From: CAVVSD01 sp963750895
GTDB lineage: Bacteria; Actinomycetota; Thermoleophilia; Solirubrobacterales; Solirubrobacteraceae
Assembly: GCA_963750895.1 (NCBI GenBank)
Contig: CAVVSD010000001.1
Coordinates: 62,001 to 126,000, forward strand
Length of the DNA: 64,000 nucleotides
Reading direction: 5' to 3'
Both the position numbers and the translations under genes were made by a program. Below, piece by piece: positions 57,892 through 64,000 of this stretch. Under the pieces are notes generated by a model, which worked only from the letters and a program-made list of their open reading frames with translations, searched no databases and had not been told where the DNA came from. How positions within the stretch are numbered: position 1 is the stretch's first letter; each line of letters opens with the position of its first letter.

Positions 57892-59262
57892 ATGGACGGG
57901 CTGCAGGCGAGCGTGGAGAAGATGCGCGCGGACGAGGTGTCCGACGCGGCGATCGAGACGTTCCGCGACCTCTACACGCGGTGGCAGGACGGCGAGACCG
58001 GCCTGCTGCCGGAGTCCGAGATCGAGCCGCTCGGCGACCTGCCGTCGCTCGATGCGCTCCCCGAGCCCGGCGACGACGCGCACGCGGCGCTCGACGCGAC
58101 CGTCGTCCTCAAGCTCAACGGCGGGCTCGGCACGAGCATGGGCATGACGAAGGCGAAGTCGCTGCTGGAGGTCAAGGACGGGCTGACGTTCCTCGACGTC
58201 ATCGCGCGCCAGGTGCTCGACGCCCGCCGCCGGCTCGGCGTGCGGCTGCCGCTCGTGCTCATGAACTCGTTCGCGACCCGCGACGACTCGCTCGAGGCGC
58301 TGTCGCGGATCGACGGGCTGGCGTCCGACGTCCCCGCCGACTTCGTGCAGTCGAAGGAGCCGAAGATCGTCGCCGACGACGGCGCCCCGGTCGCGTGGCC
58401 GGACAACCCGGGGCTCGAGTGGGCGCCGCCCGGACACGGCGACGTCTACCCGTCGCTCGTCGGCTCGGGGATGCTCGACGCGCTCCTGGAGCGCGGGTAC
58501 CGCTACCTCTTCATGTCGAACTCCGACAACCTCGGAGCGGTCCTCGACCCGCGCATCCTCGCCTGGATCGCGCGCGAGGAGATCCCGTTCCTGTCGGAGG
58601 TCGCCGACCGCACCGAGGCGGACCGCAAGGGCGGCCACCTCGCGGTGCGCACGTCGGACGGCGGGCTGGTGCTGCGCGAGTCCGCGCAGGTGCCCGACGA
58701 CGACGCCGGCGCGTTCCAGGACATCTCGCGCCACACGTTCTTCAACACGAACAACCTGTGGGTCGACCTCCGCGCGCTGCAGGCGGTGATGGCGGAGCGG
58801 GGCGGCGTCATGGGCCTGCCGATGATCGTCAACCGCAAGACCGTCGACCCGAACGACTCCGACTCGACGCCGGTCGTGCAGCTGGAGACCGCGATGGGCG
58901 CGGCGGTCGGCGTCTTCGACGGTGCGCGGGCGCTGCGCGTGCCGCGGACCCGGTTCGCGCCGGTGAAGACGACCTCCGACCTCCTCGTCCTGCGATCCGA
59001 CGCGTACGAGCTGACGGGCGACGCGCGCCTCGTGCTGGCCGAGAGCCGGTCCGAGGCGCCGCTCGTGGCGCTCGACGACGCCTACTACAAGCGCCTGCGC
59101 GACTTCGACGAGCGCTTCGCGGCGGGTGCGCCGTCGTTGGTCGAGGCGGAGCGGCTGAAGGTCGTGGGGGACGTGACCTTCGGCGCGGGCGTGGTGGTGA
59201 AGGGATCGGTGACGGTGGAGGGACCGAGCGTGCTGGACGACGGGACGGTCCTGGAGGGCTGA
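57892..59262 (+). CDS. UTP-glucose-1-phosphate uridylyltransferase, eukaryotic-like UGP type
   Basis: 456 aa. Signature VVLKLNGGLGTSMGMTKAKS (nucleotide loop with the Lys), LPLVLMNSFATRDDSLEAL, QSKEPKIVADDGAPVAWP, EWAPPGHGDVYPSLVGSGML, YLFMSNSDNLGAVLDPRIL, FFNTNNLWVDLRALQAVMA and a C-terminal beta-helix-like end (VVGDVTFGAGVVVKGSV). This is the UGP2 family, unrelated to bacterial GalU. It makes UDP-glucose, the substrate of the UDP-glucose dehydrogenase at 49461. The gene follows the SAHH-like gene by 10 nt. Confidence 0.92.
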   Translation: MDGLQASVEKMRADEVSDAAIETFRDLYTRWQDGETGLLPESEIEPLGDLPSLDALPEPGDDAHAALDATVVLKLNGGLGTSMGMTKAKSLLEVKDGLTFLDVIARQVLDARRRLGVRLPLVLMNSFATRDDSLEALSRIDGLASDVPADFVQSKEPKIVADDGAPVAWPDNPGLEWAPPGHGDVYPSLVGSGMLDALLERGYRYLFMSNSDNLGAVLDPRILAWIAREEIPFLSEVADRTEADRKGGHLAVRTSDGGLVLRESAQVPDDDAGAFQDISRHTFFNTNNLWVDLRALQAVMAERGGVMGLPMIVNRKTVDPNDSDSTPVVQLETAMGAAVGVFDGARALRVPRTRFAPVKTTSDLLVLRSDAYELTGDARLVLAESRSEAPLVALDDAYYKRLRDFDERFAAGAPSLVEAERLKVVGDVTFGAGVVVKGSVTVEGPSVLDDGTVLEG

Positions 59263-59273
59263 GGGGGGCGAAG

Positions 59274-59332
59274 TTTCGGGTCGTGCTGACTAACTCCCGA
59301 TATGCGGGAGTTACTCAGCACGGAACACGAAA
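59274..59332. repeat. large inverted repeat between the UGP gene and the AbiEi-type pseudogene
   Basis: CGTGCTGAC (59282-59290) with TAACTCCCG (59291-59299), a 5-nt loop ATATG, then CGGGAGTTA and a second arm CTCAGCACG to 59322, giving 17 of 18 paired positions. An outer TTTCG/CGAAA pair (59274-59278 and 59328-59332) extends it. It could be a bidirectional terminator, an operator or a relic of an insertion. It ends exactly where the pseudogene begins. Confidence 0.6.
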
Positions 59333-60164
59333 TTGCCGTCTCTGGCGACCCGCCAGTACGGGGTGGTCGCCAGCCGGCAACTGGATCTGAGCGCCAACGC
59401 GATCACGACGCGAACCGCCTCGGGGAGGCTGTTCAGGATCCACCGAGGCGTGTACGCCGTCGGGCATCTCGGCCTCGGGCAGGAGGCGCGATGGCTGGCG
59501 GCGGTGCTGGCGTGTGGCGACGGGGCGGTGTTGAGTCACCGCAGCGCGGCGACCTTCTGGGGCATCCGCCTCGGTGAGCTGTTCAGGCCGGAGGTCACGA
59601 CCGAGTACGACAGGCGCCACCCCGGCATCACGACGCACCGGGCCAGGCTGGCGGCGGCGGACCGCACCACGCACCGCGGCATCCCGGTCACCAGCCCCGC
59701 CCGCACGCTGGCCGACCTGGCGCACGTCCTGGACCACGACGAGCTGACGCGCGCGCTCCGGGAGGCGATGTTCCGCCGCCTCTACGACCCGATGGCGATC
59801 CAGGACGCGCTGACCCGCCGGCCGTCGAAGGCGCTGAGCGACCTGCTCACGCGAGGCGTCGGTGACGCAGTCGATGATGGAGGACCGCTTCCTGACGATC
59901 TGCACGCGCCACCGGCTGCCACGCCCCGGACACGCAGCATCGCATCGGCGCCAAGCGCTACGACTTCGCGTGGCCGCAGCACAAGGTCGTCGTCGAGACC
60001 GACTCCTGGCTGGCGCACGCGAACCAGGTCGCCTTCCAGGCCGACCGCGCCAGACCAACGCGCTGCAGCTCGCCGGCTGGCTGGTCCTGCGCTTCACCTG
60101 GGCCGACCTCACCCGACGCAGCCGCGCGACAGCCGCCGCCGTCAGCCAGGCGCTCACCCGCTAA
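59333..60164 (+). pseudogene. AbiEi-type antitoxin-domain/DUF559-like nuclease gene, multiply frameshifted
   Basis: From TTG 59333 the first frame gives an AbiEi-like winged-helix N-terminus: TRQYGVVASRQLDLSANAIT, RTASGRLFRIHRGVYAVGHL, VLSHRSAATFWGIRLGELFR and PVTSPARTLADLAHVLDHDE. The frame then changes at about 59860 to MEDRFLTICTRHRLPRP, at about 59930 to RIGAKRYDFAWPQHKVVVET and at about 60050 to TNALQLAGWLVLRFTWADL. Joined, these rebuild a DUF559 (PD-(D/E)xK-like) C-terminus. Three indels in under 200 nt mean real decay. Such proteins are common orphan genes in soil actinobacteria. It overlaps the cupin gene's end by 4 nt. Confidence 0.82.
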
Positions 60165-60559
60165 CCCACCGTCGGCGCCCAGCGACCCTCGACCACGACG
60201 GCCTCGTCGGGACCGGGCCACGGCGGCATGGTCACCCCGACCGCCGCGAGCGGCGCGGATCCGAAGGCGCGGAACTGGAATCGGGTCCCGACGGGGATCG
60301 TGAGGCAGTCGCCGACCGTGACGTCGACGACCTCGCCGTCACCGTCGCCGGACGCGAGCCACATCTGGCCGCGCCCGGCGAGGAAGAACCAGATCTCCTC
60401 GACCGTGCGGTGCACGACGGCGGTGGAGATCTGGCCGCCGGCGAGCTCGAAGTGCGCGCAGCTGCCGCGCTCGGTCGCCAGCAGGATCCGAACGTCGGAC
60501 CCGTCGGGCGCCGTGACCGTGGGGGAGGCCGGCAGTCGCATCGTCTCCCAGGCGGTCAC
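60161..60559 (-). CDS. cupin domain protein
   Basis: 132 aa, GTG start. Cupin features: CAHFELAGGQISTAVVHRTV, EEIWFFLAGRGQMWLASGDG and VGDCLTIPVGTRFQFRAFGS. The first motif has one clear His and a Glu (HRTVEEIW) but the last His of the second motif is replaced by Gln (TRFQFR), so a metal site may be incomplete. It could bind a ligand or be a minor isomerase. It is monocistronic, 27 nt from the exporter stop and convergent with the AbiEi-type pseudogene. Confidence 0.82.
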   Translation of the reverse strand: MTAWETMRLPASPTVTAPDGSDVRILLATERGSCAHFELAGGQISTAVVHRTVEEIWFFLAGRGQMWLASGDGDGEVVDVTVGDCLTIPVGTRFQFRAFGSAPLAAVGVTMPPWPGPDEAVVVEGRWAPTVG

Positions 60560-60586
60560 GGCGCAGGACTCTGCCAGACGCGATGG

Positions 60587-62059
60587 CTAGGCGGCCACCG
60601 CGACCATGTCGGCCTCCGCCTCGATGCTCTCCTCGGCATCGACGCGCAGGGACGGGCTCGCGACGAGCGCGAGCACCAGCGCGAGACCGGCGACGATGGC
60701 CGTCGCTGCGAAGCCGCGGGCGTAGCCGCCCGCGAGCGCCTCCGCCTGGCTCGAGCCGCCGGCCAGCAGCGCGGTGGTGTGGGAGGTCGCCAACGCCGTC
60801 ACCGCCGCGACCCCGATCGCCCCGCCGATCTGGAACGAGGCGTTGACCAGCCCGGAGGCCGTGCCCGCCCGCTCGGCGGGGACGTCGCGGATCGCGGCGA
60901 TGGTGTTCGGCACGCCCATGAACGGGATCGCGAAGCCGTAGACCATGATCGCCGGCAGGACGTGCGCCGCGTAGGAGACGCTCGCGTCCATCTGCGAGAG
61001 GAACCCGAGCGAGAGGGTGCCGAGCAGCGCGCCGATCGCGAAGGTCACGCGCGTGCCGAACCGGGCGACGACGATCGGCGCGAGCGTCGCGCCGGCGATC
61101 GCGGTCACCCCCATCGGCACGAAGGCGATCCCCGTCTCGATCGCGCTCATCCCGAGCACGCTCTGCATCGCGAGGGCGAGCAGGAAGAACATCCCGATGA
61201 ACGCGGCGCCGTTCAGCAGCTGGGCCACGTTGCCGGTGGAGACGCCGCGGTTCGCGAAGAGCCGGAGCGGCACGAGCGGGGCGGACGAGCGCGACTCGAT
61301 CGCGACGAACGCCGCGAGCAGCGCGACGCTGCCGGCGATGAGCCCGAGCGTGCGCGCCGAGCCCCAGCCGTGCTGGTCGGTGCCGATGACGGCGTAGACC
61401 AGGGCCATGAGCCCGAGCGTCGCGGTCACCGCGCCGGCGACGTCGTACGTGCGGCGTCCGACGACCTCCTCGCGCGACTCGCGCACGAGGCGCAGGATGA
61501 ACGGCACGACCGCGATCGCGACCGGCACGTTGACGAAGAAGACCCACTCCCAGCCGACCGCGTCGACGAGGATGCCGCCGGCGACGACGCCGACGGTGCC
61601 GCCGAGGCCCGCGAGCGACGCCCAGATGCCCATCGCGGTCGCGCGCTCGCGGCCGGCGGGGAAGGTCGTCACCACGAGCGCGAGCGCGGCGGGGGACATG
61701 AGCGCGGCGCCGAAGCCCTGCACGGCGCGTGCACCGACGAGGAGGTCCTGCGACGTCGCGAGACCACCTGCCAGCGACGCGACGGCGAACAGGCCGAGGC
61801 CGGTGAGGAAGACGCGGCGGCGGCCGAGGAGGTCGCCGAGGCGCCCTCCGAGGAGGAGGAAGCCGCCGAAGAGCAGCGTGTAGGCGTTGACCACCCACTG
61901 GAGGTTCGTCGCGTCGAAGCCGAGGTCGGCGCGGATCGACGGCAGCGCGACGTTCACGATCGTCGCGTCCAGGACGACCATGAACTGCGCGACGGCGAGC
62001 ACGGCGAGGATTCGCCAACGCCGTGGATCGAGGAATGATTCTGTCGCGGAACGATTCAT
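60587..62059 (-). CDS. MFS drug/multidrug exporter, DHA2 (EmrB/QacA) type
   Basis: 490 aa with about 14 membrane segments. Motif A GGRLGDLLGRRRVFLTGLGL, motif D1 LAVAQFMVVLDATIVNVALP (the membrane-embedded Asp), motif C LGGTVGVVAGGILVDAVGW and the DHA2 EWVFFVNVPVAIAVVPFILR. ATG 62059 is preferred; an upstream in-frame ATG at 62071 adds four residues. It is divergent from a MarR gene, with an operator between them, so expression is induced when the MarR protein binds a toxic small molecule. Confidence 0.92.
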   Translation of the reverse strand: MNRSATESFLDPRRWRILAVLAVAQFMVVLDATIVNVALPSIRADLGFDATNLQWVVNAYTLLFGGFLLLGGRLGDLLGRRRVFLTGLGLFAVASLAGGLATSQDLLVGARAVQGFGAALMSPAALALVVTTFPAGRERATAMGIWASLAGLGGTVGVVAGGILVDAVGWEWVFFVNVPVAIAVVPFILRLVRESREEVVGRRTYDVAGAVTATLGLMALVYAVIGTDQHGWGSARTLGLIAGSVALLAAFVAIESRSSAPLVPLRLFANRGVSTGNVAQLLNGAAFIGMFFLLALAMQSVLGMSAIETGIAFVPMGVTAIAGATLAPIVVARFGTRVTFAIGALLGTLSLGFLSQMDASVSYAAHVLPAIMVYGFAIPFMGVPNTIAAIRDVPAERAGTASGLVNASFQIGGAIGVAAVTALATSHTTALLAGGSSQAEALAGGYARGFAATAIVAGLALVLALVASPSLRVDAEESIEAEADMVAVAA

Positions 62060-62084
62060 GGCCAGGACCATACGCACGTCTGCA

Positions 62085-62109
62085 AAATGATTCAAGTCAA
62101 AAATCATTT
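62085..62109. promoter_or_regulatory. MarR-type operator between the divergent exporter and regulator genes
   Basis: AAATGATT, 9 nt, AATCATTT: perfect 8-bp arms. On the minus strand the string GAATCATT recurs inside the exporter gene's start (62025-62056 as GAATCGTT and GAATCATT). TTGACT (62099-62094, minus) may be the exporter's -35. TATGAT (62117-62122, plus) may be the regulator's -10, 7 nt before ATG 62130. Confidence 0.8.
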
Positions 62110-62117
62110 CGACGGCT

Positions 62118-62606
62118 ATGATGCTTGCCATGGGCGACATGGAGCACCTCGAGATCGACCGCTGCGGTGTGGACTCCGCCGGCATCAACGACCGCCTGGC
62201 GCTGCTCGTCTACCGCGCCGGCGTCGAGGTCCTCGCGCGCGGTGAGGCCGCGCTCGCCGAGCTCGGCATCGACGGTCGCGACTACACGACGCTCGCCGTG
62301 CTCGCCACGGACCAGCCCGATTCCCAGCAGGAGCTCGCGCGGCTCATGGGCAAGGCGCCGCCGATCATCGTCGCCGCCGTCGACGAGCTGGAGAAGAAGG
62401 GCCTCGTCGCCCGTCGCCGCGACGCACGCGACCGTCGACGCTCGGTCGTCGAGATGACCGATGCGGGCCGCGAGATGCTCGCCCGTGCCGACGTGATCGC
62501 CGAGAACCTCATCGCCGACATCTTCGGGGCGCTCAGCGCGGACGAGCGCGCCGCGCTCCACGAGACGCTGCGCCGCGCGATGGCCGTCGAGCCGGTCGCT
62601 GCCTAG
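62118..62606 (+). CDS. MarR-family transcriptional regulator
   Basis: 162 aa from ATG 62118, or 158 from ATG 62130, which a TATGAT box suggests as a leaderless start. Winged helix: GIDGRDYTTLAVLATDQPDS, QQELARLMGKAPPIIVAAVD, ELEKKGLVARRRDARDRRRS, VVEMTDAGREMLARADVIAE. The dimer helices lie at each end. It controls the divergent MFS exporter through the palindrome at 62085-62109. The stop overlaps the convergent CtaG gene by 4 nt. Confidence 0.92.
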   Translation: MMLAMGDMEHLEIDRCGVDSAGINDRLALLVYRAGVEVLARGEAALAELGIDGRDYTTLAVLATDQPDSQQELARLMGKAPPIIVAAVDELEKKGLVARRRDARDRRRSVVEMTDAGREMLARADVIAENLIADIFGALSADERAALHETLRRAMAVEPVAA

Positions 62607-63416
62607 GCTTCGCCGAACCGCTCGCGCCGCTGCTCCTCGCGCTCGCTCTCGGAGAGCGCGCGCATGAACAGCACGACGAGGGCGATGCCCATGATGATCG
62701 ACTGCTCCAGGGCCATGATCAGGCCACCGATCGCCTGGTCGGTGCCGGCGCGTCAGCCCCCAGTAGCGCGGCTGGTCCTCGTAGAAGGCGTACAGCGCCT
62801 CCGGGGCGAACGTCAGCGCGATGCCGAGCGCGCCCACGAGCAGCTTCGTCGTCGTCATGTAGACGACGGGGCCCATGCCGGCGAGGTGCCGGTTGCGGAT
62901 CGGCGACAGGATGTGCCACCAGTACAGCGCCCCGGCGGCGGTGAAGAACGTGTGCTCGAGGACGTGGACGAGCGGGTGCTCGAGCGCGAGGTCGTAGAGC
63001 GCCGGGATGTGCCAGATCCACATCGCCCCGACGTACAGGGTGATCGCGAACACCGGGCTGGCGATCGGTCCGAGCTTGCGCTCGAGCTGCAGCAGCGGGC
63101 GCGCGACCGGCCGCAGCAGGACCCTCGTGAGGCCGAGGATGCAGAGGATCGGCACGATGTCGAGCAGCAGGATGTGCTGGACCATGTGCATGAGGAACAG
63201 GTCCTCGCCGAGCGAGTCGACGGGGGAGAAGAGCGCGATCACCGCGAAGGCGATGCCGGAGAGGAACAGCACGAGGCGTCCGACGGACGCGTCGCACGCG
63301 CGCCACCGGCGCACGTAGACGAACGTCAGGCCGGCCAACACGATGAACGGGCCGAGGCTGAAGGACCAGGATGCGTTCGGGGAGGCTGCGGCCGCGGACA
63401 GGGCCGTTGCAGGCAT
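62603..63416 (-). pseudogene. cytochrome c oxidase assembly factor CtaG-like (Caa3_CtaG), one frameshift near the C-terminus
   Basis: From ATG 63416: several membrane segments (FSLGPFIVLAGLTFVYVRRW, LVLFLSGIAFAVIALFSPVD, FLMHMVQHILLLDIVPILCI, FAITLYVGAMWIWHIPALYD). Conserved His residues are in MVQHILL, WIWHIP and LEHTFFTAAGALYWWHILSP. After YEDQPRYWGLT the frame is shifted at about 62749-62752. Correcting one base adds TDQAIGGLIMALEQSIIMGI, LVVLFMRALSESEREEQ and the stop at 62603. The restored 270-aa protein is a normal CtaG-like membrane protein, so this may be a sequence error. It would insert copper into cytochrome oxidase. Confidence 0.85.
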
Positions 63417-63477
63417 GCGCGCGGATTGTCGCAGGGCGTGACACACGTGCAACGCGCCCTCCGGCAACGTGTCCTGC

Positions 63478-64000
63478 ATGTTGCACGACCTGCTCGCCCT
63501 CCTCGTCCCACCGCTCTGCGCGGCGTGCCTGATCCCGTTGCCCCGGGCGGGCGACGTCGTGTGCGCCGGATGTCGCCGCGCGCTCCCCTGGCTCCGGGGC
63601 CCGCAGTGCGCGCGCTGCGCGCTGCCGCTCACGGCGAGGCACGCGTGTCCGGCCGCGCGCCAGGCGTTCGACGCCGCCTGGGCGGCGGTCGGCTACGCCG
63701 GCGTGGCGCGCGACCTCGTGGCCGCGCTGAAGTTCCGCCGCGCCCGCCCGCTGGCCGACGTCATGGCGGCCCAGCTCGCCGCGGGCGCGCCGCGGTCGCT
63801 GCTCGCGGGGGCGACGATCGTGCCGGTCCCCGCGCACCCGGCGCACGTGCGGGGGCGGGGGTACGACCAGGCCAGGCTGCTCGCCGTCGCCCTCGCGCGC
63901 CGCACGGACGCGCGGCTCGCCCGGCCGCTGCGGCGCCGCGGGCCCGTGCGCAGCCAGCTCGGCGCATCGCGTGCCGAGCGCCTGGAGCGGGGGAGGATCG
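63478..64000 (+). CDS. comF: ComF-family phosphoribosyltransferase-like protein, 3' end cut by window
   Basis: From ATG 63478 at least 174 aa: a zinc-finger-like start with Cys pairs (LCAACLIPLPRAGDVVCAGC, GPQCARCALPL), AWAAVGYAGVARDLVAALKF, IVPVPAHPAHVRGRGYDQAR and LLAVALARRTDARLARPLRR. ComF/ComFC proteins join DNA uptake machines or act in nucleotide salvage. The PRPP-binding loop lies beyond the window. GTTGCACG at the start codon and CGTGCAAC at 63446-63453 are exact inverted copies, which may act on translation. It is divergent from the CtaG-like gene. Confidence 0.88.
   Translation, partial: MLHDLLALLVPPLCAACLIPLPRAGDVVCAGCRRALPWLRGPQCARCALPLTARHACPAARQAFDAAWAAVGYAGVARDLVAALKFRRARPLADVMAAQLAAGAPRSLLAGATIVPVPAHPAHVRGRGYDQARLLAVALARRTDARLARPLRRRGPVRSQLGASRAERLERGRI

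Noticed and set aside
57892..59262. galU
   Set aside because: The sequence belongs to the eukaryotic-like UGP2 class (LKLNGGLGTSMG motif), not to bacterial GalU.
59282..59322. CRISPR repeat or tRNA-like structure
   Set aside because: The stem occurs once, has no spacer-repeat series and lacks tRNA features such as GTTCRA and a 3' acceptor fold.

Overview
This is a very GC-rich, gene-dense bacterial chromosome segment. Genes nearly touch, and neighbours often overlap by an ATGA, GTGA or TTGA start/stop junction. GTG and TTG starts are common and some transcripts look leaderless. GC content, ECF42-type sigma control, FCD-type GntR regulators, liv-type transporters and CoxDE-type accessory genes fit a high-GC actinobacterium. 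A soil Solirubrobacterales-like lineage is my best guess from overall character, not from any marker gene. I saw no rRNA, tRNA, CRISPR array, insertion sequence or prophage gene. No gap between genes exceeds about 140 bases.

Bases 1-3763 hold a small sugar or aromatic-acid catabolic operon (ABM-fold protein, FAH-family hydrolase, Gfo/Idh/MocA oxidoreductase, xylose-isomerase-like protein) with a divergent FCD GntR regulator. Bases 3769-19387 form two stacked leftward operons around a second FCD GntR regulator. One is livHM-K-GF with a Tm-1-like/PEP-hydrolase pair and a cupin. The other is SMP-30 lactonase, isochorismatase-fold hydrolase, aldehyde dehydrogenase, SDR, cupin, ThDP enzyme and amidase. 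Two matching operators flank the regulator gene. Bases 19454-27228 hold CoxE/CoxD-like maturation genes divergent from a molybdenum hydroxylase whose large subunit is split into two genes, followed by a cupin, an SDR and a GAF-LuxR regulator. I infer that the first 27 kb imports and degrades an amide- or N-heterocycle-type compound; the substrate is unknown.

Bases 27299-43317 hold an MBL-fold hydrolase, an ECF42 sigma factor with its DGPF partner and a recognisable ECF42 promoter, an arylamine N-acetyltransferase, and an autoregulated TetR-CoA ligase unit. They also hold two TetR-linked CoA-thioester catabolic operons (aldehyde dehydrogenase, HMG-CoA-lyase-like, SnoaL-like, flavin oxidoreductase; and flavin dehydrogenase, two MaoC proteins, a double CaiB-type CoA transferase). 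The two operons share an almost identical TetR-type palindrome.

Bases 43388-59262 look more like core or cell-envelope functions: GH15 glucoamylase-like enzyme, DHA2 exporter, M20 peptidase, LCP protein, UDP-glucose dehydrogenase, sugar nucleotidyltransferase, phosphoglucose/phosphomannose isomerase, a PAS-GGDEF-EAL protein, MerR regulator, adenosylhomocysteinase, a second adenosylhomocysteinase-like gene that has lost key catalytic residues, and UTP-glucose-1-phosphate uridylyltransferase. Bases 59333-64000 hold a decayed AbiEi/DUF559-type gene behind a large inverted repeat, a cupin, a divergent MarR/DHA2 exporter pair with a clear operator, a CtaG-like cytochrome oxidase assembly gene, and the start of comF.

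Three otherwise well-preserved genes (MocA-type, cupin at 15.4 kb, CtaG) carry single-base frameshifts in GC runs, so sequence errors should be considered.
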